64,000 bases of DNA from Gluconacetobacter tumulisoli (GCF_014174155.1 NZ_JABEQM010000006.1:124001-188000), one strand, 5' to 3'; shown: positions 16,938 to 25,933, numbered from the stretch's first letter. Notes: generated by a model from the letters alone, not told the origin. Translations and numbers: made by a program.

Positions 16938-18308
16938 CTATCGTCCCTTCGCCATCGGCAGGGGAACCCGGCCGGCCAGGCCCGCACGTTCCAGTTCGGC
17001 CGCGACCGCGAACAGGGCGGCCTCGCGTCCCGGGGCCGCGACCAGCTGGAGGCCCAGCGGCAAGCCCCCGGAAATCGCCAGCGGCACGCTGAGGATCGGG
17101 ACGCCGGCAAGGCTGAGCGGTTGCGTATACAGGCCCAGATTCGCGCGTGCCGACACGCTCTGTCCATCCACCATGATGGTCGGCTGGTCGATGCGTGGCG
17201 CCTCGCCGACAGTCGCGGGGGCGACCAGCACATCGGCATTGCGGAACACGGCATGGACCTGCGCGCGGAACCAGGACCGGAACCGATGTGCCTGAATGAC
17301 GGTCGCGGCCGGTTGCAGGGCGCCCGCCATCAGGCGGTCGCGCGTCGCCGGGTCGTATTGCTGCGCATGGCGGCGCAGGTGCGGCAGATGCAGGTTGCCC
17401 CCTTCGGCGGCGGTAATCAGGAACGAGGCCGCCCGTGCCCGCGCGGCCTCGGGCAGCACCACGGTTTCGGCCCCCCCCAGATGTGTCGAGACCGCGTCGA
17501 TCGCGCGTGCCAGCGGTTCGGACACATTGTCGGCGAACCAGCCACCCAGCCGCCCGACCCGCAGCGTGCTCACGGACGGCAGGTCCGGCATGTCCGCGCC
17601 GTACATCGTCTCGTAGACCATTTGCAGGTCTTCCAGCGTCCCTGCGAACGGCCCCACGACATCCAGGCTGGCGGCGAACGGATAGGCGCCATGGCGCGGA
17701 ACGGTGCCGAAGGTGGGCTTCAGCCCCCAGACGCCGCAGAGCGACGCGGGCACGCGGATCGATCCGTTGGTGTCCGATCCCAGCGTGAACGGCAGCAGGC
17801 CGGCCGCCACCGCCGCCGCCGATCCGCCGGACGAGCCGCCCGCCAGCCGGGCCGGATCGTGCGGGTTGCGGGTGATGCCGTGATGGGCGTTGTCGGTGGC
17901 GAAGCCGTAGGCGAATTCGTCCATGTTCAGGCTGGCGACCGGAATGGCCCCCGCCGCGCGCAGGCGCGCGACCACCGTGGCATCCTGTGTTGCCGGACGG
18001 GATTCGCGAAGGACGACCGATCCCGCCGTGGTGACCTCGCCCGCGACATCGAACAGATCCTTGACCCCGAACGGTACGCCGGCCAGTGGGCCGGGGTCAT
18101 CGCCGGCGGCGATCCGCCGGTCGATCTTCTCGGCCTCGGCAACGGCACCGGGGCCGAAGATCCGGGTCACGCTGTTGATCCGGGTGTCGCGTGCTTCGAT
18201 ATCGGCGATGGCGGCGGTCACCGCGGATACGGCGGTCAGGCGGCCGGCACGAATATCGGTCGCGAGCCGCGTGGCGCTGGGCATTTCCGTCATGTCGGGA
18301 TCACTCAC
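16938..18308 (-). CDS. hpxY: Amidase-signature hydrolase, HpxY/AtzE-like
   Basis: A 456-residue amidase-signature enzyme. The Ser-cisSer-Lys triad is visible: Lys in FGVKDLFD, cis-Ser in GGSSGGSAAAV and the nucleophile Ser in SDTNGSIRVPASLCG. AtzE-type amidases work on small carbamoyl substrates such as 1-carboxybiuret, and HpxY has been linked to oxalurate breakdown in Klebsiella. GTG 18308 is preferred because GTGA overlaps the stop of the small partner gene hpxX. An ATG at 18293 is possible. The neighbouring 63-residue protein is probably its structural partner, as AtzG is for AtzE. Confidence 0.78.
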   Translation of the reverse strand: MSDPDMTEMPSATRLATDIRAGRLTAVSAVTAAIADIEARDTRINSVTRIFGPGAVAEAEKIDRRIAAGDDPGPLAGVPFGVKDLFDVAGEVTTAGSVVLRESRPATQDATVVARLRAAGAIPVASLNMDEFAYGFATDNAHHGITRNPHDPARLAGGSSGGSAAAVAAGLLPFTLGSDTNGSIRVPASLCGVWGLKPTFGTVPRHGAYPFAASLDVVGPFAGTLEDLQMVYETMYGADMPDLPSVSTLRVGRLGGWFADNVSEPLARAIDAVSTHLGGAETVVLPEAARARAASFLITAAEGGNLHLPHLRRHAQQYDPATRDRLMAGALQPAATVIQAHRFRSWFRAQVHAVFRNADVLVAPATVGEAPRIDQPTIMVDGQSVSARANLGLYTQPLSLAGVPILSVPLAISGGLPLGLQLVAAPGREAALFAVAAELERAGLAGRVPLPMAKGR

Positions 18309-18496
18309 GGCTGATAGTCGAACGCGGGTTCGCACGTGTCCGGCAACGCAAAGCCGTTGACGAGGTCGGCGTACTGCCGCAGCAGGTCCCGATTGACCAT
18401 TACGCCGGGCAGGCAGGGCTCGGGGATCGTCAATCCGATATCCCGCGCCAGGGCCCTGACGAACGCCCGATCCGGATCGTCGTGAGTTTCGCTCAT
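18305..18496 (-). CDS. hpxX: Small AtzG/HpxX-like amidase partner
   Basis: A 63-residue protein matching the DUF4089/AtzG-like family in length and pattern: a helical N-terminus, LTIPEPCLPGVMVN, a middle helix, and the end FALPDTCEPAFDYQP. AtzG-like proteins bind and stabilise AtzE-type amidases. Their GatC-like role and the four-base overlap with the amidase gene fit a 1:1 complex. The ATG at 18496 follows a GAGGATATTTCC ribosome site. A stem-loop (18512-18549) separates it from the upstream monooxygenase gene. Confidence 0.8.
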   Translation of the reverse strand: MSETHDDPDRAFVRALARDIGLTIPEPCLPGVMVNRDLLRQYADLVNGFALPDTCEPAFDYQP

Positions 18497-18511
18497 GGAA
18501 ATATCCTCATT

Positions 18512-18549
18512 CCGTTCGGCGCGCGCCGTCCCGGCGGCGCACCGAACGG
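18512..18549 (-). other. Intercistronic stem-loop inside the ureide operon
   Basis: Outer arms CCGTTCGG and CCGAACGG (8 bp, perfect), followed after one mismatch by GCGC pairs and a GC-rich apex, fill almost the whole 54-bp gap between the monooxygenase stop and hpxX. There is no U run, so it is not a plain terminator. It could set the mRNA ratio by blocking 3'-5' decay or by partial attenuation. Confidence 0.6.
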
Positions 18550-18550
18550 A

Positions 18551-20005
18551 TCATGCATCCGGAGGATCGAGGCTGACCAGTTCCGGTGTCGTGTAATTCA
18601 GCAGGCTGTCCAGGTGATACGCGCCGTCGGCAACGAACAGGTCGCGTCCCAGCCCACGTGCCAGGCGTTCCACGCCGAAGCGCATGCCGCTGATGGACGC
18701 GCCGGACAGGCCCATGCTGGGTGTGGCGCCGAAGGTAAAATTATGGATATGCGCCAGCATCGGCGCCAGCGGATCGGCGGCGTCGCGCGGCAGGAACTGG
18801 TAGCTGTCGCCCAGATAGGGATGCGCCGCCAGCAGCGCGCTGTCCTCGCCCTCGGGCGGGGTAAAGCGATCCCGCCACAGGGCCACCGAACCGGCAAAAG
18901 ACGCCGTTTCCTGCCTGCGCCCCAGATCGGTGGCGAATCCGGTGCCGATGATGACGAAATCGAACCGCTTCTCGCCGTCCGGTGTCCCCACCACGATATC
19001 CCCGTCCTCCATCCGCGCGGCGTCCCAGCCGCAGCTGGTGTGGAAGGAGAAGGTCGGATGCCGGCGGCAGCGCCAGAACGTATCCTGCGGCGGAGGCTGG
19101 TTCAGATCGTAGATATGACGCATGAACCGCCAGCGCAGGATGTCGGGCAGAGACGGGAAATGCGCCAGGAATCCGGTATTTTCCATCCATCGATACGGGT
19201 TCACCGACGGGATCACCCGGCGGCGCAGGCATAGCGCGACCGAGGCCGCACCGGCCTCCAGTGCGGTTGCGGCGTTGTCGAAAGCCGACGCCCCCGCCCC
19301 CAGGACACCGATGCGCTTGCCCTTCAAGGCGGTGAAATCGATCGGGTCGGACGTATGGGCATAGCGATCGCGCGGCAGCGCATCGCGGATGAAATCGGGG
19401 ACATGCCACGCCCCGCCCCCGTCGATACCGGTGGCCAGCACCAGCTTTCGCGCCCATTGGCGATATTCCCGGCCCGCCGAATCCCGGAATGTCAGGCGCA
19501 GCAGGCCATCGTCCCAATCGACCTGCTGGAACGACCGGTCATTCTCGACCGGCAGTTCCAGCACCGCGCGATACCAGTCCAGATAGGCCTGCCAGTCGCC
19601 GCGGGGAATCTTGTCCAATGCCTGCCACGCCTGCGCGCCGTATCGCGCTTCATACCACGCACGCGGCGTCAGGCCCGGAATGCCAAGGTCCGGTCCGGTG
19701 ACATATTTCGGGGTACGGAGCGTGATCATCCGGGCGAAGGTGATCCACGGCCCCTCGCCCCCGCGCTGGGCGCGGTCGAAGATGCGGATGTTCGTGATAT
19801 TGCCGCGCTGCAGGGCGAACGCCGTTGCCAGCCCCCCCTGTCCGGCACCGATGATCGCAACATCCAGCACGGGCGCGCCATCACGGAACAACCGGGGCGT
19901 CCACGCATGGCGCGGATAGTTGATGATGTCGAGATCGCGCCGGACCGCGACATTCAGCGCCGCGAGCCCCCCGTCCACCGAAAGAATTTCGCTGTCGGCG
20001 GCCAT
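18551..20005 (-). CDS. FAD/NAD(P)-binding monooxygenase of unknown substrate
   Basis: A 484-residue flavoprotein. It has two Rossmann motifs: an FAD-type GAGQGG at 53-58 after an unusual N-terminal extension of about 46 residues, and a second dinucleotide motif GAGASA at 236-241 for NAD(P)H. IIGTGFATDLG lies later in the chain. This two-nucleotide layout resembles class B flavin monooxygenases and is unlike class A urate hydroxylase HpxO. The start at 20005 is fixed by AGGAGG seven bases upstream; an in-frame codon at 20077 lacks support. It is the first gene of the minus-strand ureide operon. No known uricase is seen in the window, so oxidation of urate (or allopurinol-like purines) is my inference, not a family assignment. 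Confidence 0.8.
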   Translation of the reverse strand: MAADSEILSVDGGLAALNVAVRRDLDIINYPRHAWTPRLFRDGAPVLDVAIIGAGQGGLATAFALQRGNITNIRIFDRAQRGGEGPWITFARMITLRTPKYVTGPDLGIPGLTPRAWYEARYGAQAWQALDKIPRGDWQAYLDWYRAVLELPVENDRSFQQVDWDDGLLRLTFRDSAGREYRQWARKLVLATGIDGGGAWHVPDFIRDALPRDRYAHTSDPIDFTALKGKRIGVLGAGASAFDNAATALEAGAASVALCLRRRVIPSVNPYRWMENTGFLAHFPSLPDILRWRFMRHIYDLNQPPPQDTFWRCRRHPTFSFHTSCGWDAARMEDGDIVVGTPDGEKRFDFVIIGTGFATDLGRRQETASFAGSVALWRDRFTPPEGEDSALLAAHPYLGDSYQFLPRDAADPLAPMLAHIHNFTFGATPSMGLSGASISGMRFGVERLARGLGRDLFVADGAYHLDSLLNYTTPELVSLDPPDA

Positions 20006-20276
20006 TGCCACGCCTCCTGTCGCCTCTGGGTCTTGAATCACCTTATCAAGAAGGTTCTTCAAGAAACTGGTTTTCAAATATTTTTATGCGCTCAGGTCTT
20101 CGCCCAAGAAAAGCGATCCCCTGATTGGATGGCCGATCCGCGCCCCCCGGCACGGACCGGCTTTCCCACTCGCACCATCCTGACGTCGAAACTATCCGGA
20201 TGATGGAGTGTTTCGTCCAGTATAATAAAATGACCAATCCGTTGCGGAATCGACAACATAAATATCGGCCGGGCCG
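20006..20276 (-). promoter_or_regulatory. Upstream region of the ureide operon
   Basis: This 271-bp AT-richer gap holds no gene. It contains inverted repeats TCTTGAA/TTCAAGA (about 20031-20064) and AAGAAGG/TTCTT near the operon end, and a CCATC/GATGG pair (20175-20206). A possible minus-strand -10 hexamer TATACT lies at 20219-20224. The LysR-type gene ends at its far edge, making it the likely target site of that regulator. No single T-N11-A box stands out. Confidence 0.45.
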
Positions 20277-21194
20277 TCAACGCCGGGCGATGGTTTCCAA
20301 CTCGTGCAAGGCGTCGCGTACCTCGGCGATCAGCATGTCCAGCGCCGGGGGCAGCCATCGCGCGTCGCGCACATAGGCGCCCAGATCCGTGGTCGCCCGT
20401 GCGTCATCCAGCGGAACATGCACCAGCGTGCCGCGTTCGATGTCGAATTCCAGCGCTAGCCGGGACTGGAAAGCCAGGCCGACGTCCGCCGCCACCATTC
20501 GGTTGGTCAGTTCGATTGATCCCGTTTCCAGCACCACGTCCAGCCGGTCGCGCCAGGGACGCAGCATCGGGTCCATGACCCGGTGAAGCGAGAGGGAGTC
20601 GGAAGGCAGGATCAGCTTGTAGGCCACGCACTCTTCCACCCGCACGGCACGGCGCGTCGCCAGCGGATGATCGGGGCGCATGACGACGCCGACCGGGAAA
20701 TGGGCAACGGCGACCTGCCGCAATTCGTCCGGTGGTTCGAGGGAAAATGCGATTCCCAGGTCGGTCGTACCGCCGCTGAGCGCCGCGATGATGGCATCGG
20801 GCGATCCGGTTTCCGCCCATAAGGCGACCCCCGGATAGGTCCGGGCCATGCGCGACAGCAGGCGCGACAGCAGGTCGCCAGCGACGCCTTCGACGGCCAT
20901 CAGGCTGATGCGCCCGCCTCGCAGCCCAGCCAGGGCTGCGATCTGGTCGTCGGTGCGGGCCGCGTCCTGCATGATCGTGACGATATGGCGGGCAACGATT
21001 TCACCCACTGCGGTCAGCTTCATTCCGCCCGGCAGGCGGTCGAACAGCGGCGACCCGATTTCGTCTTCCATCTGCGCGATCTGACGGGTCAGCGCCGATG
21101 GGGTAACGTTCAATTGCCGCGCGGCCTCGCGGATCGATCCGTTTTCCTGCACCGCATTGAAATAGAGGATGCAGCGCGCATGCAGCCGCATCAT
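20277..21194 (-). CDS. LysR-family transcriptional regulator
   Basis: A 305-residue LysR protein. The N-terminal winged helix-turn-helix reads FNAVQENGSIREAARQLNVTPSALTRQIAQMEDEIGSPLF, followed by a periplasmic-binding-protein-like effector domain from about residue 90. It starts at the ATGATG at 21194/21191, about 20 bases after the xdhC stop on the same strand, so it is probably co-transcribed with xdhABC. It sits directly upstream of the 271-bp region driving the monooxygenase operon. A purine intermediate such as urate is the natural effector, by inference. Confidence 0.88.
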   Translation of the reverse strand: MMRLHARCILYFNAVQENGSIREAARQLNVTPSALTRQIAQMEDEIGSPLFDRLPGGMKLTAVGEIVARHIVTIMQDAARTDDQIAALAGLRGGRISLMAVEGVAGDLLSRLLSRMARTYPGVALWAETGSPDAIIAALSGGTTDLGIAFSLEPPDELRQVAVAHFPVGVVMRPDHPLATRRAVRVEECVAYKLILPSDSLSLHRVMDPMLRPWRDRLDVVLETGSIELTNRMVAADVGLAFQSRLALEFDIERGTLVHVPLDDARATTDLGAYVRDARWLPPALDMLIAEVRDALHELETIARR

Positions 21195-21214
21195 CCGCGC
21201 CGTCCTGTCCACCT

Positions 21215-22048
21215 TCAGCACGTGCGCCCATCCCCAACCGGGCGATCCTGCAACAGGGTCTCCACGATCTCGGCCGCGACCAGTGTGGCGATGATTTCGG
21301 GCCGCTTGTCGCGGACGCCGCGATCGCCGACAGGACAGACCAGGGTGGCGATACGATCCTCGGCAAGGCCCAGGGCCCGGAAGCCGGCTTCGAAGCGTCG
21401 ACGTTTGGTCTTCGAGCCGATCAGCCCGACATAGCGAAAATCGCCCCGCTCCAGCGCCGCAGCCACGATCAGAGCATCCAGGGCGTGGCTGGGGGTCAGC
21501 ACCAGCACCCCCGCGCCGGGCGGGGCGGCGGCGATCGCGCTTTCCCAATCATCACTGATCCGGGCCTCGACCCCATCGGGAATGGTGCCGAACTCTCCGG
21601 CGCGCGGGTCGATCCAGACCAGGCGCAACGGCAGCGGCGCCAGGGCGCGCGCCAGCGCCCGCCCGACATGCCCGGCCCCGAACAGCAGCAGCGGCGGCCA
21701 GGCGGCACGCACGGCCGCGACCTCATGCGCCACGATATCGAGCAACGCGGGGGTAGCGCGTTCGATGCGTACGCGCACCGCACCGCCGCAGCATTGCCCG
21801 ATCTCCGGTCCCAGGGCGATCTCACACTCCACGGCCGGCCCATCGGCGGCCAGCAGCGCGCGGGCCTCGGCCACGCAGTCCCATTCCAGCCGGCCGCCGC
21901 CGATGGTCCCGGCCTGCGCGCTTGGTGTCACCAGCATGAATGCTCCTTCCTCGCGCGGGGTGGACCCCCGCGCGGACAGGATGCGCACGTACGCCGCCGG
22001 CTGACCATCGGCCAGCCGGCGGCGTATGGCGGATATGATTTCGTCCAT
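21215..22048 (-). CDS. xdhC: Xanthine dehydrogenase accessory protein XdhC
   Basis: A 277-residue chaperone that binds molybdenum cofactor, helps its sulfuration and inserts it into XdhB. The N-terminal XdhC motif includes SARGSTPREEGAFMLV and GTIGGGRLEW, with the conserved Cys pair in IGQCCGG. The C-terminal Rossmann part includes LFGAGHVGRAL, YVGLIGSKTKRRRF and DKRPEIIA. It follows xdhB by 11 bases and precedes the LysR gene by 20. Confidence 0.92.
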   Translation of the reverse strand: MDEIISAIRRRLADGQPAAYVRILSARGSTPREEGAFMLVTPSAQAGTIGGGRLEWDCVAEARALLAADGPAVECEIALGPEIGQCCGGAVRVRIERATPALLDIVAHEVAAVRAAWPPLLLFGAGHVGRALARALAPLPLRLVWIDPRAGEFGTIPDGVEARISDDWESAIAAAPPGAGVLVLTPSHALDALIVAAALERGDFRYVGLIGSKTKRRRFEAGFRALGLAEDRIATLVCPVGDRGVRDKRPEIIATLVAAEIVETLLQDRPVGDGRTC

Positions 22049-22059
22049 GGCACGTCCGG

Positions 22060-24465
22060 TCAGGCCGTCCCGCCGCGCAGCCGCATGGCCGCACGCAGGA
22101 TGGCCTCGGGCGTCGCCGGGGCGTCCAGGCGCGGACAGGTGCGATAGTCATCCAGGCTGGCCAGGGCGTCGGAGATGGCATGCAGCACCGCGACGCCATG
22201 AACGAAGGGCGGTTCGCCCACTGCTTTCGACCGGAAGATCGTCTCCTCCTGATTGGGCGCATGGTCCAGCAGATGCACGTTGAAGATGCGCGGCCGGTCG
22301 GAACAGGCCGGGATCTTGTAGGTGCTGGGCGCGTGGGTGCGCAGGCGGCCGGCCTCGTCCCACACCAGTTCCTCGGTCGTCAGCCAGCCCGCCCCCTGCA
22401 CGAACGCGCCCTCGACCTGGCCGATGTCGATCACCGGGTTCAGCGATTGTCCGGCGTCGTGCAGGATATCGACGCGCTCGATCCGCATCTCGCCGGTCAG
22501 CAGGTCCACCGCGACCTCGGCGCAGGCGGCGCCATAGGCGAAGTAGAAGAACGGCCGCCCCCGCCCGGTCTCGGCGTTCCACGAAATCTTGGGCGTCTTG
22601 TAGAACCCGCTGGACGACATCGACACCCGGGCGAAATAGGCGGCCTTCGTCAGTTCGGCGAACGGCACGACGGTCGCGCCGACATGCACGCCGTCCGGCA
22701 GGAAGCGCACCTCGTCCGCCGCCACGCCCCACTGTCCGGCCGCAAAGGCGACCAGCCGGTCCTTGATCTTGCGCACCGCGTCCAGCACGGCCATGCCGTT
22801 CAGGTCCGCGCCGGATGAGGCCGCCGTGGCCGAGGTGTTCGGCACCTTGCCGGTCGTCGTCGCGGTGATCCGCACCCGCTCGGCCGAAAGGCCGAATTCG
22901 CGCATGGCGATCTGCACCATCTTGGTGTGCAGGCCCTGGCCCATCTCGGTGCCGCCGTGATTCACCTGCACCGACCCGTCGGTATAGACATGCACCAGCG
23001 CGCCGGCCTGGTTGTAATGGGTGGCGGTGAAAGAAATGCCGAATTTCACCGGCGTCAGGGCAATGCCGCGCCGGATATGCGGGCTGGCGCCGTTGGCCGC
23101 GCGGATGGCGGCCCGCCGTGCGCGGTAGTCGCAGCGCCGGGCCAGTTCGGCCATGATCGGGGCGGCGATCGAATCCTCGACCGTCATGTGATACGGCGTC
23201 AGGTCGCGCGTCCCGATGCCGTAGACGTTGCGCAGCCGGACATCCAGCGGGTCCAGCCCGGTGGCGAAGGCGATTTCCTCGATCACCCGTTCCGCCGCCA
23301 CGATGCCCTGCGGGCCGCCGAAGCCGCGATAGGCGGTGTTCGACTGGGTATTGGTCTTCAGCGGTTCGGAGCGCAGGCGCACGTCGGGGTAGTAATAGGC
23401 GTTGTCGGCATGGAACAGCGCGCGGTCCGTCACCGGTCCGGACAGGTCGGCCGACCAGCCGCAGCGGGCCGCCAGCACCATGTCCACCGCCAGGATATGG
23501 CCGTCGTCGTCGAAGCCGACATCGTAATCGACCACGAAATCATGCCGCTTGCCGGTCATCATGATGTCGTCGTCGCGGTCCAGCCGGATCTTGGCCGCGC
23601 GTCCGGTCAGTTCGGCCGCCAGCGCCGCCAGGCAGGCCGGGGCGTTGGCCTGGGTCTCCTTGCCGCCGAACCCGCCGCCCATGCGGCGGATTTCCGTCGT
23701 CACCAGATTGCTCGGCCGGTCCAGCACATGGGCGACCATGTGCTGGGTCTCGGTCGGATGCTGGGTGGACGACCAGACCCGCATTTCGCCCTCCTCGCCC
23801 GGCTGGGCCAGCGCCGCCTGCCCTTCCAGGTAGAAATGCTCCTGGCCCCCCATGACGATGCGGCCCGACAGGCGGCGGGGGGCTGCCGCCAGCCCGGCTT
23901 CGGCATCGCCGCGCTGCATGGTCAGCGGCCGCCAGACCAGCGCGCCGCCGGCGGCACGGGCCTGGGCGATGTCCAGCACCGCCGGCAGGTCCTCATATTC
24001 GATCCGCGCCAGCCGCGCCGCGCGCCGGGCCTGCCCGCGGGTTTCAGCCACCACGGCGAAGATCGGCTGGCCGTGGAACGACACCAGGTCGGTCGCCAGC
24101 AGGGGCTCGTCGTTCCTGCCCACCGGGCTGACCTGGTTGTGGCCGGGAATGTCCGCCGCCACCAGCACCCGGATCACGCCCGGCGCCGCACGCACCGCCT
24201 CCAGGTCCATCGCGACGATCCGCGCATGGGCCCTGGTGCTCAATCCCGGCACGACATGCAGCAGCCCCTTGGGCTCGGGCATGTCGTCGATATAGGTCGC
24301 GGTGCCTGACACATGCATCGCGGCACTTTCGTGCCGCAGGCTGCGCGACGCCCCGCCGGCGACGACGGCGTCCGGGGTCGTCCCCAGCCCGGCGCCCCGG
24401 CCCCCGGAGGCATCGCGGGCAACCGTGCGGTCCATGTGCGTGTCGGCGACCGTCGGGTCAGACAT
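22060..24465 (-). CDS. xdhB: Xanthine dehydrogenase molybdopterin subunit
   Basis: The large subunit (801 residues) of a bacterial two-subunit xanthine dehydrogenase, oxidising hypoxanthine and xanthine to urate. Mo-cofactor motifs are present: RMGGGFGGKETQ, AYRGFGGPQG and HGGTEMGQGLHTK. The catalytic Glu lies in the C-terminal SKAVGEPPFVHG. The ATG at 24465 lies inside the end of xdhA (8-base overlap, ATGTCTGA), giving strong translational coupling. The first 35 residues are low-complexity and less conserved. Confidence 0.93.
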   Translation of the reverse strand: MSDPTVADTHMDRTVARDASGGRGAGLGTTPDAVVAGGASRSLRHESAAMHVSGTATYIDDMPEPKGLLHVVPGLSTRAHARIVAMDLEAVRAAPGVIRVLVAADIPGHNQVSPVGRNDEPLLATDLVSFHGQPIFAVVAETRGQARRAARLARIEYEDLPAVLDIAQARAAGGALVWRPLTMQRGDAEAGLAAAPRRLSGRIVMGGQEHFYLEGQAALAQPGEEGEMRVWSSTQHPTETQHMVAHVLDRPSNLVTTEIRRMGGGFGGKETQANAPACLAALAAELTGRAAKIRLDRDDDIMMTGKRHDFVVDYDVGFDDDGHILAVDMVLAARCGWSADLSGPVTDRALFHADNAYYYPDVRLRSEPLKTNTQSNTAYRGFGGPQGIVAAERVIEEIAFATGLDPLDVRLRNVYGIGTRDLTPYHMTVEDSIAAPIMAELARRCDYRARRAAIRAANGASPHIRRGIALTPVKFGISFTATHYNQAGALVHVYTDGSVQVNHGGTEMGQGLHTKMVQIAMREFGLSAERVRITATTTGKVPNTSATAASSGADLNGMAVLDAVRKIKDRLVAFAAGQWGVAADEVRFLPDGVHVGATVVPFAELTKAAYFARVSMSSSGFYKTPKISWNAETGRGRPFFYFAYGAACAEVAVDLLTGEMRIERVDILHDAGQSLNPVIDIGQVEGAFVQGAGWLTTEELVWDEAGRLRTHAPSTYKIPACSDRPRIFNVHLLDHAPNQEETIFRSKAVGEPPFVHGVAVLHAISDALASLDDYRTCPRLDAPATPEAILRAAMRLRGGTA

Positions 24466-25933
24466 GGGCGGCCTCCATCCGACCGGCCAGCCGGGTTTCG
24501 GGGCGCGGGCCATCGGGCACCGTTTCGGCGAACAGCCGGCTCAGCAGGTTCGCCGCCACCGTCCGGCGATACCAGTCACTGGCCCGCATGTCGGAAATCG
24601 GCGCGAAATCGGTGGCGATGGCCGTGCGCGCGGCCTCCAGCGCCATGGCGTCCCACGCCCGTCCGACCAGGGCGGCCTCGGTCGCGTATGCGCGCTTCGG
24701 GGTGGCGGCCATGCCGCCGAAGGCGATCCGCGCGGCGGTGACGATGCCGTCCGCATCCAGCGTCAGGGCGAACGCCCCCAGCACCGCCGAGATATCCTGG
24801 TCGAAGCGTTTCGAGATCTTGTAGGCTCGGAACAGCGTGCCGGCCGCCGGGCGTGGGAGGGTCACCGCCTCGACGAATTCGCCCGGCTGGCGGTCCTGCC
24901 TGCCATAGGCGATGAAATACGCCTCCAGCGGCAGGGATCGCCGGTCGCCGCCGCGCCGCAGATGCAGCGTCGCCCCCGCCGCGATGAACACCGGCGGCCC
25001 ATCGCCGATCGGCGAACCGTTGGCGATGTTGCCGCATACCGTCCCGGCATTGCGCACCTGCGTCGAGCCGATGCGCCGCACGACCTCCCCGGCGTCGGGC
25101 AGCAGCTCGGCGAGGGCGGCGCGGGCGTCCTCGTACGTCACGGCGGCGCCGATCCGCAGGCCATCCGGCGTGCGTTCAAGCGTCCGCAGGTCGGGCACGC
25201 GGCCGATCGACACCACATGCGGCAGGGCGCGCAGCCCCTTGGTCACCCAGAGCCCGACATCGGTGGCCCCCGCCACGATCGTCGCGTCCGGATCGGCCAG
25301 CAGGACGGCCGCCAGCGCCTCCGCATCCGCCGGGATGGTCAGCCGCCCCGCCGGTCCCGCGATCTCGACCGTCCGGCCATCGCGCAGGGCCGACAGGCGG
25401 TCGGCGATGTTCTGCGCGCGCGCGTCGAACCGGTCCGGACCGGCCATCATGGCCTGCTTCATTGCGCGGACGATCGGGGCATAGCCCGTGCAGCGGCACA
25501 GATTGCCCGCCAGCGCGTCGTCGATCGACCCATCCTCGGCCGTCGCCCCGGGCGCCTTGCGGTAGGCCACCATCGACATGACGAAGCCCGGCGTGCAGAA
25601 CCCGCATTGCGATCCGTGCAGATCGACCATCGCCTGCTGCACCGGATGCAGCGTGCCGTCCGCCGCGCGCAGGTCTTCCACCGTGAACAGTTGCGCGCCA
25701 TCCAGCATCGCTACGAACTGGATGCAGGCATTCACCGCCCGCCATGCCAGCCGTTCGCCCTCCAGCCGCACGACCAGCACCGTGCAGGCGCCGCAATCGC
25801 CCTCATTGCAGCCTTCCTTCGTCCCCGTCCGGCCGCAATGCTCCCGCAGCCAGTCCAGCACCGTCAGCGTCGGTGAAAAGCCGGACAAGGTATGGAGCGT
25901 GTCGCCCATATAGAATTGGATACGGTTTCGCAT
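24458..25933 (-). CDS. xdhA: Xanthine dehydrogenase FeS/FAD subunit
   Basis: The small subunit (491 residues) carries two [2Fe-2S] clusters and FAD. The plant-type cluster uses Cys42, 47, 50 and about 70 (GCNEGDCGAC). The second uses Cys110, 113, 146 and 148 (CGFCTPGF, NLCRCTGY). An FAD-binding domain (TIVAGATDVGLWVT, GGNIANGSP-like stretch NICGNIANGSPIGDGPP region) and a CO-dehydrogenase-type C-terminus follow. It is the first gene of xdhA-xdhB-xdhC-lysR. The 108-bp gap upstream (25934-26041) should contain its promoter unless it is read through from the phosphatase gene. Confidence 0.93.
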   Translation of the reverse strand: MRNRIQFYMGDTLHTLSGFSPTLTVLDWLREHCGRTGTKEGCNEGDCGACTVLVVRLEGERLAWRAVNACIQFVAMLDGAQLFTVEDLRAADGTLHPVQQAMVDLHGSQCGFCTPGFVMSMVAYRKAPGATAEDGSIDDALAGNLCRCTGYAPIVRAMKQAMMAGPDRFDARAQNIADRLSALRDGRTVEIAGPAGRLTIPADAEALAAVLLADPDATIVAGATDVGLWVTKGLRALPHVVSIGRVPDLRTLERTPDGLRIGAAVTYEDARAALAELLPDAGEVVRRIGSTQVRNAGTVCGNIANGSPIGDGPPVFIAAGATLHLRRGGDRRSLPLEAYFIAYGRQDRQPGEFVEAVTLPRPAAGTLFRAYKISKRFDQDISAVLGAFALTLDADGIVTAARIAFGGMAATPKRAYATEAALVGRAWDAMALEAARTAIATDFAPISDMRASDWYRRTVAANLLSRLFAETVPDGPRPETRLAGRMEAAHV

